From assembly GCA_023439125.1 (NCBI GenBank), contig JAEXOU010000006.1, positions 186,001 to 250,000 on the forward strand: a stretch of DNA of 64,000 nt. The letters run 5' to 3'. Made by a program: the position numbers and the translations under genes. Source of the stretch: Bacillota bacterium. GTDB lineage: Bacteria; Bacillota; Clostridia; Lachnospirales; Lachnospiraceae. Below are positions 1-8,066 of the stretch, piece after piece; the first letter of the stretch is position 1; every line of letters starts with the position of its first letter. The notes under the pieces were generated by a model that was given only the letters and a program-made list of their open reading frames with translations, did not search any database and was not told the origin of the DNA.

Positions 1-1
1 T

Positions 2-1234
2 TCGATTCTCGAAGAGGTTCGCAGCGTAAATATCGGAAATGAGATGTCTGTAACAATCAGTATGGGACTCGGTGTAAATGCTGAATCATATCAAAGAGGC
101 TATGATCTTTCGCGTGCAGCCATTGACTTAGCTCTCGGCCGAGGTGGTGATCAGGCTGTAGTTAAAGAAGGCGAAAAGATTTATTACTATGGTGGCAAGA
201 GTATCTCTGTAGAGAAAAATACAAGAGTAAAAGCAAGAGTTAAGGCACATGCCTTGAAGGAATTCATTGAGGCGAAGGACAAGATTGTAATTATGGGACA
301 TTCCATTGGTGACGTGGATTCTTTCGGTGCGGCAATTGGTGTTTATCGTATTGCAAAGACATTGGGTAAGAAGGCTCATATTGTTGTAAATGAAGTAACA
401 ACTTCTGTACGTCCTATTTTAACAAGATTCATGAATAATCCAGACTATGAAGAGGATATGATATTAAATAGTGCTACTGCTATTGAAGTAGTTGATATGA
501 ATACATTATTGGTCGTAGTAGACGTTAATCGACCAAATTATACAGAGTGTCCGGAGTTACTAAATCTGACGAAAACAATTATTGTATTAGATCATCATCG
601 ACAAACAGGAGAAGCAGTTGAGAACGCTGTATTATCTTATATTGAACCGTATGCTTCTTCTTCATGTGAGATGGTTGCAGAAATCTTACAGTACATTGGT
701 GATGGTTTGAAGCTTCGCCAAGTTGAAGCGGATGCAATGTACTCAGGTATCATGATTGATACTAATAACTTTTTAACAAAGACAGGTGTCCGAACTTTTG
801 AAGCAGCAGCTTATTTAAGACGAAGTGGTGCAGATGTTACAAGAATTCGTAAATCTTTTAGAACTGACATGACTGAATATATGGCAAAGGCACAGGCAAT
901 TACTTCAACTGAAATTGTACTTGGAAAGTTTGCGTTTGCTGAATGTGCAAGTGAAGGAATCGAAAGCCCAACTGTACTTTGTGCACAGGTTGCGAATGAA
1001 TTAATGAATATTAATAATATTGTAGCTTCCTTTGTATTTACTTCTTTAGGAGGGAAAATCTTTATTAGTGCACGTTCCATTGATGAACTAAATGTTCAAG
1101 TTGTAATGGAGAAAATTGGTGGCGGTGGTCATATGAGTGTAGCAGGTGCACAATTAGTTGATTGTACAGTTTTAGAAGCAATGGATAAAGTGAAGGATAT
1201 ATTAAACACAATGACACAGGAGGGTGACATATAA
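2..1234 (+). CDS. gdpP: GdpP-type cyclic-di-AMP phosphodiesterase, C-terminal part (5' truncated by the window)
   Basis: The reading frame is already open at base 2, so this is the C-terminal part of a longer gene. The first ~40 residues look like the end of the degenerate GGDEF domain of GdpP/YybT. They are followed by a DHH phosphoesterase domain with GHSIGDVDSFGAA (DxD metal ligands) and the VLDHHR signature, and then a DHHA1 domain with GGGGHMSVAGAQ. Family knowledge: GdpP is membrane-anchored, hydrolyses c-di-AMP to pApA, and controls potassium, osmotic and cell-wall homeostasis. The N-terminal membrane and PAS parts lie outside the window. Its stop codon overlaps the rplI start (TAATG), so the two genes are translationally coupled. 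The order gdpP-rplI-dnaB is a conserved Firmicutes arrangement, which supports the call. Confidence 0.93.
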   Translation, partial: SILEEVRSVNIGNEMSVTISMGLGVNAESYQRGYDLSRAAIDLALGRGGDQAVVKEGEKIYYYGGKSISVEKNTRVKARVKAHALKEFIEAKDKIVIMGHSIGDVDSFGAAIGVYRIAKTLGKKAHIVVNEVTTSVRPILTRFMNNPDYEEDMILNSATAIEVVDMNTLLVVVDVNRPNYTECPELLNLTKTIIVLDHHRQTGEAVENAVLSYIEPYASSSCEMVAEILQYIGDGLKLRQVEADAMYSGIMIDTNNFLTKTGVRTFEAAAYLRRSGADVTRIRKSFRTDMTEYMAKAQAITSTEIVLGKFAFAECASEGIESPTVLCAQVANELMNINNIVASFVFTSLGGKIFISARSIDELNVQVVMEKIGGGGHMSVAGAQLVDCTVLEAMDKVKDILNTMTQEGDI

Positions 1235-1680
1235 TGCAGATTATTTTATTAGAAGATGTAAAATCACATGGAAAAAAGGGCGATATCGTCAATGTTAGTG
1301 ATGGTTATGCTAGAAACTTTATCATACCTAAAAAACTAGGTTTAGAAGCTACTCCAAAGAACCTAAATGATTTAAAACTCCAAAAAGCGGCAGAGTTGAA
1401 AAAGCAACAAGAAATCTTAGAAGCAGCTCAAAAACTAAAAGCAGAGATTGATGAGAAAAGTATCATTTTAAAAATTAAGGCTGGTGAAGGTGGACGTACC
1501 TTCGGTTCAATTTCCACAAAGGAAATACAGCAAGCTATGAAGGAACAGTTAGGTTACGACATTGACAAAAAGAAATTCAACTTGACCAATCCAATTCGTA
1601 ATATGGGAACCTATACGGTACCAATTAAATTACATCCAAATGTAGTGGCTGAGTTAAAAGTTAAAGTTGATACACTATAG
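1234..1680 (+). CDS. rplI: 50S ribosomal protein L9
   Basis: At 148 residues it has the usual L9 length. The N-terminal RNA-binding lobe (MQIILLEDVKSHGKKGD, then DGYARNFIIPKKLG) is followed by a long charged helix (about residues 45-75) and the C-terminal lobe containing GEGGRTFGSIS. L9 binds domain V of 23S rRNA near the L1 stalk and contributes to reading-frame maintenance. The ATG overlaps the gdpP stop by one base, and an AGGAGGG Shine-Dalgarno lies inside the end of gdpP. It is co-transcribed with gdpP and probably with dnaB, 48 bp downstream. Confidence 0.97.
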   Translation: MQIILLEDVKSHGKKGDIVNVSDGYARNFIIPKKLGLEATPKNLNDLKLQKAAELKKQQEILEAAQKLKAEIDEKSIILKIKAGEGGRTFGSISTKEIQQAMKEQLGYDIDKKKFNLTNPIRNMGTYTVPIKLHPNVVAELKVKVDTL

Positions 1681-1728
1681 TTTATATATGTAGTAGATTT
1701 ATTGTAGAGCAATAGAAAGGAACTTTCG

Positions 1729-3057
1729 ATGGATGAGGCGTTTATAAAAAAAATACAACCGCATAGTGCAGAAGCAGAGCAGTCGGTTATCGGATCCATG
1801 ATTATGGATCGTGATGCCATTATTGCAGCCTCAGAAATCTTAACTTCAGAGGATTTCTACCAGCACCAATATAGTGTCTTGTATGATGCAATGATGGAGT
1901 TATTTAATGAAGGAAAACCAGTTGACTTAATTACTCTTCAAAATAAATTAAGAGAAAAAGAAGTTCCACCAGAATTATGCAGTATTGAGTTCATAAGTGA
2001 TCTGATACGATCTGTGCCTACTTCAGCCAATATACGCTATTATGCTAATATTGTGAGTGAAAAGGCATTACTGCGAAGATTAATTAAGGTTACAGAAGGC
2101 ATCACAAACCAGTGCTACCTTGATAAGGAGAAGGTGGATTCCATTTTGGAAGATACCGAAAAAGAAGTTTTTAATATCATTCAAAATCGAGGAAGTGGAG
2201 ATTTTGTAAATATAAAAGATATCGTAATACAATCTCTAGACAACATAGAAGCAGCTTCTAGGAATAAGGGTAGTGTTACGGGGATCGCTACTGGATTTTA
2301 TGATTTAGATTATAAGATGGCAGGTCTCCAACCATCTGATCTAATACTAATCGCAGCAAGACCTTCTATGGGTAAAACAGCATTTGTTTTAAATATTGCA
2401 GAATATGTATCGGTGAAATCGAAAATAACTACAGCAATATTTAGTTTGGAAATGTCAAAGAATCAGCTTGTAAATCGTATTCTTGCGATGAATTCACGTG
2501 TTGATTCCCAATCAATTCGTAGTGGTGATTTAAATGATGATGATTGGGCAAAATTGATGGATAGTGCTAGAACGATTGGTGAATCCGGGTTAATCATTGA
2601 TGATACTCCTGGTATTTCAATCACAGAATTGCGCTCCAAATGTAGAAAGTTTAAGTTAGAACATAACTTAGGACTAGTCATCATCGATTACCTTCAGTTG
2701 ATGTCAGGTGGCAAGAAGGCAGAATCCAGGCAACAAGAGATTTCAGAAATTTCACGTTCTCTAAAAGCATTAGCAAGAGAGATTAATTGTCCAGTTATTG
2801 CATTATCACAGTTATCACGTGCGGTGGAACAACGTCCTGATAAGCGTCCAATGTTATCTGATTTACGTGAATCTGGTGCAATCGAGCAGGATGCTGACGT
2901 TGTAATGTTTATTTATCGTGATGATTATTATAATCGTGATTCCGAGGAAGCAGGCATATCAGAAATAATTATAGGTAAGCAAAGAAATGGTCCAACGGGT
3001 ACAGTAAAACTAGCTTGGTTATCTCAGTTTACCAAGTTTGCGAATCTCGAAAGATAA
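1729..3057 (+). CDS. dnaB: replicative DNA helicase DnaB
   Basis: This 442-residue protein has the standard DnaB length. An N-terminal primase-interacting DnaB domain (about residues 8-110, starting PHSAEAEQSVIGSM) is joined by a linker to the RecA-like C-terminal ATPase. Walker A is ARPSMGKTAF (about residue 210), Walker B is LVIIDYLQLM, and the C-terminal GKQRNGPTG motif carries the arginine-finger region. The hexamer unwinds DNA ahead of the replisome. The start is ATG with AGAAAGGAAC upstream. It is the last gene of the gdpP-rplI-dnaB unit and is followed by a strong intrinsic terminator. Confidence 0.97.
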   Translation: MDEAFIKKIQPHSAEAEQSVIGSMIMDRDAIIAASEILTSEDFYQHQYSVLYDAMMELFNEGKPVDLITLQNKLREKEVPPELCSIEFISDLIRSVPTSANIRYYANIVSEKALLRRLIKVTEGITNQCYLDKEKVDSILEDTEKEVFNIIQNRGSGDFVNIKDIVIQSLDNIEAASRNKGSVTGIATGFYDLDYKMAGLQPSDLILIAARPSMGKTAFVLNIAEYVSVKSKITTAIFSLEMSKNQLVNRILAMNSRVDSQSIRSGDLNDDDWAKLMDSARTIGESGLIIDDTPGISITELRSKCRKFKLEHNLGLVIIDYLQLMSGGKKAESRQQEISEISRSLKALAREINCPVIALSQLSRAVEQRPDKRPMLSDLRESGAIEQDADVVMFIYRDDYYNRDSEEAGISEIIIGKQRNGPTGTVKLAWLSQFTKFANLER

Positions 3058-3111
3058 TGCTTGATTATGAGATACGAAGCGAGAATATATGAGATGAAAT
3101 AAATTATTATT

Positions 3112-3146
3112 AAAAAAGAATCAAGAAAAATCTTGGTTCTTTTTTA
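3112..3146 (+). terminator. intrinsic terminator after dnaB
   Basis: A 14-15 bp stem (AAAAAGAATCAAGA / TCTTGGTTCTTTTT, one G-T wobble) with an AAAA loop runs into a T tract 55 bp after the dnaB stop. It is A-tailed on the other strand, so it could work in both directions. Confidence 0.85.
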
Positions 3147-3287
3147 TATCATAGGAAAGTTCTTTGAACTTCCCTATGATATAAAAAAAGCGCCCAAAAG
3201 GAAGGACGCTATGATGCACACAAGCGCGAGAGGAAGATGTCGCTTACGCGACCGCGCTTGGCGCGAATGTTTTGCAAGCAAAACACT
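3146..3287 (+). repeat. family A intergenic foldback repeat, copy 1
   Basis: This non-coding element is a string of hairpins. First comes an outer palindrome around GGAAAGTTC/GAACTTCCC (3146-3182), then AGCGCCC/GGACGCT, then AAGCGCG...CGCGCTT enclosing GTCGC-ttac-GCGAC, and last GTTTTGC-aagc-AAAAC. The same order and nearly the same sequence recur at 27740-27883, with the last two hairpins again at 29449-29520. It is more GC-rich than its surroundings and has no open reading frame. The region from here to the next gene (3288-3516) shows nothing else apart from AT-rich sequence. Confidence 0.8.
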
Positions 3288-3516
3288 TTTTTATGCTTTT
3301 TAGGGAAGTACGATCACATCCAGAGTAAAGTTTTTTGAGTTTACAAGATGTATTCATTTGGTATAATGTTCATATATTAAGGAGCTTGTACCAATAGTGT
3401 TATTCAGATAGATATTTTTGTCTGTAACGGTTCTACAAGTATTGGCATCACGGATGAATGTTAGAATCAGGTTGCAGTTCTTAATGTATTTACAACCAAT
3501 TAGAGGGAGTATTAGG

Positions 3517-4227
3517 ATGACCAGACGAAAGATATTGAGGAGAGCAATTAATTACCTGTTATTTCATATCTACAGTGTTAATTCACTGATGTTTTTACTT
3601 ACAATGACTTATGATCAAGATTATAAGGTTGGGAAGTTTCCAAAAGACAGTTTGTTCTTTATAGTACCTATAATTATGTTGAATTGGAGATTTTATTATC
3701 GGTTTCTTTATGACGTGCTGAAGAAAAATATGTATGAAGCTACGATTATTGAGTTGGATGTAAGTGCAAGTAAACCCGACGTGCGGGAGATATTAGGTCG
3801 AGTCCTTGAAGGAACAACAGTGGGCAGGAATAAGAGAACATATTTTCTTAAACCAAGAAGAAAAACAGATTATGTCTTTAAAATACGTGGTTTTATTCCA
3901 GGATGTCAGTTTCAAAGTATAATAAAAATAAAATATCTCAAGTATTCAAAGATAATTGTTGAGGCTAAAGGCATTTTAGAGAACACAGGTATGCTATTTG
4001 AGTATCATAAAAAAGAGAAAGATTATCTGTTATCTTCCTCAAGAATCAGTGCGATGAATATAACCATGGAAGAAGTGAAAGAAAAGACAAAACAGGGTAA
4101 CATCGAACATATTAAGGATTCTTTTTGGGAAAGAATGAGAAAAGTCATCGGTGCTACCGTCTACTCTATATTGGTAAGTGCGTTGTTATTTGTTGGTTAT
4201 ATTAGACTATTTGAGATACTAGAATGA
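3517..4227 (+). CDS. membrane protein of unknown function
   Basis: The ATG at 3517 was chosen because GAGGGAG lies 6-7 bases upstream; the frame is open back to a TTG at 3418 but that start has no ribosome-binding site. The 236-residue product has hydrophobic stretches near residues 10-28 and 40-60 (SLFFIVPIIMLNWRFYYRF) and a C-terminal one (ATVYSILVSALLFVGYIRLF). Between them is a basic, beta-rich soluble part of ~130 residues. The layout, two membrane segments followed by a cytoplasmic domain, resembles YcxB-like proteins, but no diagnostic motif is seen. It is a single gene lying between dnaB and the MerR-type gene. No function can be assigned. Confidence 0.7.
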   Translation: MTRRKILRRAINYLLFHIYSVNSLMFLLTMTYDQDYKVGKFPKDSLFFIVPIIMLNWRFYYRFLYDVLKKNMYEATIIELDVSASKPDVREILGRVLEGTTVGRNKRTYFLKPRRKTDYVFKIRGFIPGCQFQSIIKIKYLKYSKIIVEAKGILENTGMLFEYHKKEKDYLLSSSRISAMNITMEEVKEKTKQGNIEHIKDSFWERMRKVIGATVYSILVSALLFVGYIRLFEILE

Positions 4228-4412
4228 TGAATTCGCAGTATCCTATTTATTGTATATCGTTATCAAGGGGGGATGTCCCTTTGAGTTAAGGAAGAGGACT
4301 ATAATTTTTTTAAGAAGCTTATATGAATCATTATAAACTTAAGTAAATAAGAAAAATGTGTCCGCATGTCAGAGAGTGTCGATGAAAAATAAACCTACAA
4401 TGAATCGAGTTA

Positions 4413-4440
4413 TTGCAAATGGTTGTCCACATGATATAAT
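4413..4440 (+). promoter_or_regulatory. sigma-A-type promoter for the MerR-type gene
   Basis: TTGCAA, a 16-base spacer, and a perfect TATAAT lie 40 bases upstream of the start at 4480. The 4228-4412 stretch otherwise holds only a weak hairpin (AAGGG...CCCTT near 4265-4282) after the preceding gene. Confidence 0.6.
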
Positions 4441-4479
4441 GGATATGTAAATAATTTCCATATATGCAGGAGGACTACC

Positions 4480-6000
4480 ATGACAGAGATTCATTATATG
4501 ATTTCAGATGTATCAAGAATTCTTGATATTCCAGCGAATGTACTTCGTTACTTAGAGTACCACTTATCCTTGAATATTAAAAGAACGGAATTAGGACATC
4601 GCTACTATCTCCAAGAGGATATTGATTTACTTCGCGCTGTCAAGGTATTAAGAGATAAGGGATTCCACCTCAAGATTATTAAATCAATCCTTCCGTATAT
4701 CAACCAAGTGAGAGATTTAGAAGAAGATAAACTTAACGATCTTAGAGATCGGCTTGAGGCAGCTCTTGGATTATCTGGAATAGAGGCTCAGGAACGAGTA
4801 AAAGCGCAGTATGGAAAAGCAGCTGATATTGACATGGAAGAAGGAGACTTTATAATTAAAGATCCTGCCACAAAGCAGAGAACTCGCCTGAGTTCTGTAA
4901 AGATGACTACGAGTAATCTGAGGACGCAGCCGATAACGAAGGAGGCGGACCAATTACAGGAAAAAGATAAATCAGGAGACTTGGATCAATTAAAAGGAGC
5001 GAATCAATTAAAAGAAGTAGATAAAATCAAAGAAGTGGATCGATCAAAAGAAGTAGATAAAATCAAAGAAGTTGATCAATCAAAAGAAGCAGATCAACTC
5101 AAAAAAGTGGACCAATCAAAACAGGTTTGTGACCCAATCGAGGTAAAGCTTCAGCAAACAACTATTTTGCAGAAAGATATGGAAGCGAATGCTCAGTTAA
5201 ATCTTGAGTCAAAGTTGAATCAATTAAAGGAAGCGGATAAACCGAAAGAAGCAAAAGAGTTAAAAGAAAAAGAAAAGATAAAAGAGGTTAATAAGTATAA
5301 GAAGATCGATAAGATGAAAGAGAAAGGGAAACCTCAGAAGTCGGATATGATTCAAGAGACGGACAAGCCAAAATCCGTAATTAATTCGAATGTATCTGAG
5401 AGGGATATCGGGAATCTTAAAGATGTGGACAATCTTAGAAAACTCCACAAGCAGAAAGAGGCATCGTATAAAGAAGAAGTTGCAGCAGCTAAGATTGAGG
5501 TTGTGAAAAATAAAAACAAGACACCAAGAATTATCGGAGTAGCAAAAAAGGGATACATAGAAAGGAATCAAGTCATTCAAGACAACGAGAAGATGAAAGC
5601 TGTAGACTTGGTACAGGAGAGTGAAAAAAGTCATTCGTTGGAACAACCCGCGATACAAGAAAAACAGATGCTGGAGCGTAAAGCAGATACTTCCCTTCTT
5701 AGAGTTAGTCAGGACAAGATAGTCCAATTTCGTGAGATAATGTGCTCAATTGTAATGGATGCATTGAGCCAGAATAACCAAACTTTAACGAACGACATTA
5801 ACGAAGTGGTAACCCAATCGGTCGTAAAAGAGATGGATTATATGATGAGGATTAGAGAGGAACGCCAAGAAGAACGATTCCGGCAGTTAGATCGCACCAT
5901 AAGAGAAACCCAGTTGCAGAGGCAGCAAGCAGCGGCAACAAAAGAAGGAAAGAAAAAAAAGCAAAGCAAGTTTTTTCGCAAACATAAAGTAAGAATATAG
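4480..6000 (+). CDS. MerR-family DNA-binding protein with long charged repeat region
   Basis: Residues 1-75 form a MerR winged helix (MISDVSRILDIPANVLRYLE, then RYYLQEDIDLLRAVKVLRDKG). Instead of an effector domain there follow ~300 lysine/glutamate/aspartate-rich residues with a loose repeat of the type (S/I)KEVD(K/Q), clearest over residues 165-210. The last ~90 residues are predicted coiled coil (REERQEERFRQLDRTIRE) and end in a basic tail, KKKKQSKFFRKHKVRI. A MerR head, charged linker and coiled coil resemble RacA and the DUF3967 MerR-like proteins rather than metal- or drug-responsive MerR regulators. A chromosome-organising or DNA-bridging role is therefore possible but inferred. The gene is monocistronic, with its own promoter and terminator. 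RBS is AGGAGGAC. Confidence 0.75.
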   Translation: MTEIHYMISDVSRILDIPANVLRYLEYHLSLNIKRTELGHRYYLQEDIDLLRAVKVLRDKGFHLKIIKSILPYINQVRDLEEDKLNDLRDRLEAALGLSGIEAQERVKAQYGKAADIDMEEGDFIIKDPATKQRTRLSSVKMTTSNLRTQPITKEADQLQEKDKSGDLDQLKGANQLKEVDKIKEVDRSKEVDKIKEVDQSKEADQLKKVDQSKQVCDPIEVKLQQTTILQKDMEANAQLNLESKLNQLKEADKPKEAKELKEKEKIKEVNKYKKIDKMKEKGKPQKSDMIQETDKPKSVINSNVSERDIGNLKDVDNLRKLHKQKEASYKEEVAAAKIEVVKNKNKTPRIIGVAKKGYIERNQVIQDNEKMKAVDLVQESEKSHSLEQPAIQEKQMLERKADTSLLRVSQDKIVQFREIMCSIVMDALSQNNQTLTNDINEVVTQSVVKEMDYMMRIREERQEERFRQLDRTIRETQLQRQQAAATKEGKKKKQSKFFRKHKVRI

Positions 6001-6051
6001 AGTGAATAAACACTGATCGATAGTTCAGGGACTCGTTACTATTAGGAAAGC

Positions 6052-6081
6052 AAAAGGCTGTTGCATAAGCAACAGCCTTTT
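6052..6081. terminator. bidirectional terminator between MerR-type gene and ferredoxin
   Basis: The palindrome AAAAGGCTGTTGC-ATAA-GCAACAGCCTTTT has perfect 13-bp arms. It sits between two convergent genes, with T runs on both strands. Confidence 0.9.
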
Positions 6082-6115
6082 CATATGTGAATCCACGTGG
6101 GACCAATATGTTTAA

Positions 6116-6283
6116 TTAGCTTTCAATAGATCCTGTTGGACATACACCTTCACAAGCGCCGCAGTCGATACATGTATCTGGATTGATTTCGTATTGGCTT
6201 GCACCTTCGGAAATTGCGCCCACTGGACATTCGCCTGCACAAGCTCCACAGCTGATGCAACCATCATTAATTACATGTGCCAT
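6116..6283 (-). CDS. short 2[4Fe-4S] ferredoxin
   Basis: This 55-residue gene is easy to miss because of its length. Two CxxCxxCxxxCP cluster motifs are intact: CISCGACAGECP (about residues 9-20) and CIDCGACEGVCP (38-49). This is the bacterial/clostridial ferredoxin pattern, with two low-potential 4Fe-4S clusters that shuttle electrons for pyruvate:ferredoxin oxidoreductase, hydrogenase and similar enzymes in anaerobes. The start is fixed by a near-perfect TAAGGAGGT 7 bases before the ATG. It converges on the MerR-type gene across a shared terminator and diverges from the DUF1858 gene. Confidence 0.95.
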   Translation of the reverse strand: MAHVINDGCISCGACAGECPVGAISEGASQYEINPDTCIDCGACEGVCPTGSIES

Positions 6284-6451
6284 TGGATTATACCTCCTTA
6301 TAAATATTAATCTTATTTTACTCTATCTTAAGAAATAATACAAGTAAAAAATCGTTAGGCTTGGATCATGAAAGTAATTTAGTGTAACTTTATCTGCTGA
6401 GCAATTGCTGGAGTCAAAAGACCTATAGTTTTAAATCACTATAAAAGAAAC

Positions 6452-6480
6452 TTGACGGTGATATATGAATCAATTATAAT
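6452..6480 (+). promoter_or_regulatory. sigma-A-type promoter for the DUF1858 gene
   Basis: TTGACG, a 17-base spacer and TATAAT lie 41 bases before the start codon at 6522. It is one of the best consensus promoters in the window. Confidence 0.75.
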
Positions 6481-6521
6481 GAAGAGACTATAAAAGTATA
6501 TTGTGCTAGGAGGTTTTATAT

Positions 6522-6722
6522 ATGAAAATTTCTAAAGACATGACAATTGCTGAAATTATTCAACAAGATCAGGGAGTAATCCCAATTTTATTAGATGCAG
6601 GTATGCATTGCATCGGATGTCCTTCTGCTCAGGGTGAATCATTAGAAGAAGCATGTATGGTTCATGGAATTGATTCAGATGAACTTGAAAATAAAATCAA
6701 TGCTTATTTAAGCGCTGAATAA
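6522..6722 (+). CDS. DUF1858 domain protein
   Basis: A 66-residue single-domain protein that begins KISKDMTIAEIIQQD and carries the CIGC pair inside MHCIGCPSAQGESLEEAC. This matches the DUF1858 family, also found as the N-terminal part of ScdA/RIC-type iron-sulfur repair proteins and next to hybrid-cluster proteins. The two cysteines suggest redox or metal binding, but the free-standing form has no established role. RBS AGGAGG lies 8 bases before the ATG. A consensus promoter upstream and a terminator hairpin downstream indicate a monocistronic, probably well-expressed gene. It is divergent from the ferredoxin, which may hint at a shared anaerobic redox context. Confidence 0.88.
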   Translation: MKISKDMTIAEIIQQDQGVIPILLDAGMHCIGCPSAQGESLEEACMVHGIDSDELENKINAYLSAE

Positions 6723-6734
6723 CAATCAAGCCAC

Positions 6735-6769
6735 AAACAGGGCTGTTGCATAATGCAACAACCCTGTTT
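6735..6769 (+). terminator. terminator hairpin after the DUF1858 gene, also the left end of repeat B1
   Basis: A 16-bp stem, AAACAGGGCTGTTGCA / TGCAACAACCCTGTTT with one mismatch, follows the stop codon by 12 bases. Its sequence reappears inverted at 6960-6978, so it doubles as the outer arm of the foldback element. Confidence 0.7.
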
Positions 6770-6980
6770 GCTTGCTAGGCGTTTGTGATTTTTTTTCTAT
6801 GTAGAAGAAAGAGGACACATGTATATTTTCTACGGCGCGCTGCGCTCACAAGCCCACAAAGAGCGTGTGGGTCTTGTAAGGCCTTCGAAAATATACATGT
6901 GTCCTCTTTCTTGGGGATAGAAGGTGAAATTACAAACGCTAATTAAGTTGCGAGGACTGTTACATTATGCAACAGCCCCC
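6739..6980. repeat. family B foldback repeat, copy 1
   Basis: A large inverted structure of ~240 bp between convergent genes. The outer arms share GGCTGTTGCATAATG-type sequence, GCGTTTGT and TCTAT blocks. The inner arms 6805-6830 and 6887-6912 are perfectly complementary over 26 bp (beginning AAGAAAGAGGACACATGT). The 56-bp core (6831-6886) carries GGCGCGCTGCGCTCACAAGC and is itself able to fold. The same core occurs in the opposite orientation at 22767-22821 and as a relic at 29366-29390. There is no reading frame and no transposase. Confidence 0.85.
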
Positions 6981-6989
6981 TTGTTCTAA

Positions 6990-7784
6990 CTATAAACTAG
7001 CTAAACGTTCAATTGCTCCTACTGGTAGAATTGTTTCAAAATGTTCTTTGTAGTAAGAGATACTTGCATAATTTGTGCGCTCAGTTTTACCAAACTCGGA
7101 AATGATATTACATACTTTATTAAATTCTTCCGGAGTATGTTTGGATATCTTTATTATCAGATAGAATCTTTTATTGGATGGATTCTTAAAGAGCATATTG
7201 TCTCCATGGTAAAATGGATGAATAATCTTCGCAAGTTTTGTCAATTCACTCAAAGTAGAGAATGTAAATACTTTAGTTAAATTGGTTGGAAGCTTAACGG
7301 AATCTTCCTCAGCCTCATTCGCTTTTTTATCAGAAGATTTTGTTTTCTTCGTCTTTTCTGCATTATCGGAAGAATCATTCTTCTCCCTCTTTCCAAGAAG
7401 CTCACCAAGATGCTCAAAACAGTTTAATATCTCATCTGCATAGGCATCATCATCGTCATCTTCCTCATCCTCTTGTATTTCCTCATCTTGCTGCGCATAA
7501 GGAGTAAAGTTAGAAAAGCGAGTATCTAATTCATCTGGATCTTCTACTTTCGTTATAATTAGTACTAAACAATCAGCGGATATAGGAGTAGCTTCTATCA
7601 TCAATGGAATATCCTCGGCTTCAAAACCGAATTCATAAGCGGCTTGTTGCATCATATCTCGAAATAACTGTTTTGCCTTATCGCTTCCATAAGCTAACTC
7701 GCTAATTCTAAGTTCGCGATCAATGAGGTCCTCTTTATTTAATGTACAACGAATCTGTGTATCACTTATCTTTTCAATCTTCAT
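6990..7784 (-). CDS. mecA: adaptor protein MecA
   Basis: This 264-residue protein has the two-part MecA/YpbH layout. The N-terminal substrate-binding domain (residues 1-~95, MKIEKISDTQIRCTLNKEDL) is followed by an acidic linker (EEIQEDEEDDDDDAYADE) and a lysine-rich stretch. The C-terminal domain (~170-264) is the part that engages ClpC. Family role: it delivers substrates to the ClpCP protease and stimulates ClpC assembly. RBS is AAAGGAG, and a good promoter lies 66-90 bases upstream. The neighbours are unrelated, so it appears to be a single-gene unit. Confidence 0.9.
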   Translation of the reverse strand: MKIEKISDTQIRCTLNKEDLIDRELRISELAYGSDKAKQLFRDMMQQAAYEFGFEAEDIPLMIEATPISADCLVLIITKVEDPDELDTRFSNFTPYAQQDEEIQEDEEDDDDDAYADEILNCFEHLGELLGKREKNDSSDNAEKTKKTKSSDKKANEAEEDSVKLPTNLTKVFTFSTLSELTKLAKIIHPFYHGDNMLFKNPSNKRFYLIIKISKHTPEEFNKVCNIISEFGKTERTNYASISYYKEHFETILPVGAIERLASL

Positions 7785-7849
7785 AGAATCACACTCCTTT
7801 CTGTTACGTGTGTTCGTATTAACGGATAAATATTTACTTTTGTATAAAA

Positions 7850-7878
7850 AGTATAATGTAATTCCTTAGCAAAGTCAA
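7850..7878 (-). promoter_or_regulatory. sigma-A-type promoter for mecA
   Basis: On the minus strand TTGACT (7873-7878), a 17-base spacer and TATACT (7850-7855) lie 66 bases upstream of the mecA ATG. Confidence 0.7.
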
Positions 7879-8066
7879 TAGTGTCATTTGTCATCCTATA
7901 CCTTTAAATGCTGAATTTTCTCGTGATTTTCAACAAAATATACGCTGTAGTTTCTCTCTGTATTTTGGGAATTATAATTGCTAAATTGGATTTGAGAACT
8001 TATAATATTTATATAATTCTTATCCATTCATGTCTTACTTATTCGTGTTGAAAAAGAAAGGAGAAT

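Noticed and set aside
3146..3287. CRISPR-like or attachment-site interpretation of the family A repeat
   Set aside because: Hairpins occur once each per copy with no regular spacers, no cas genes, and no tRNA or integrase is near.
5260..5727. 155-codon minus-strand frame inside the MerR-type gene
   Set aside because: The opposite strand of a Lys/Glu-rich repeat reads as Phe/Leu/Ser without RBS or recognisable domain; it is a shadow frame.
6739..6980. Remnant of an insertion sequence with transposase
   Set aside because: No open frame longer than a few dozen codons in any frame, and the arms are not shared with the second copy.
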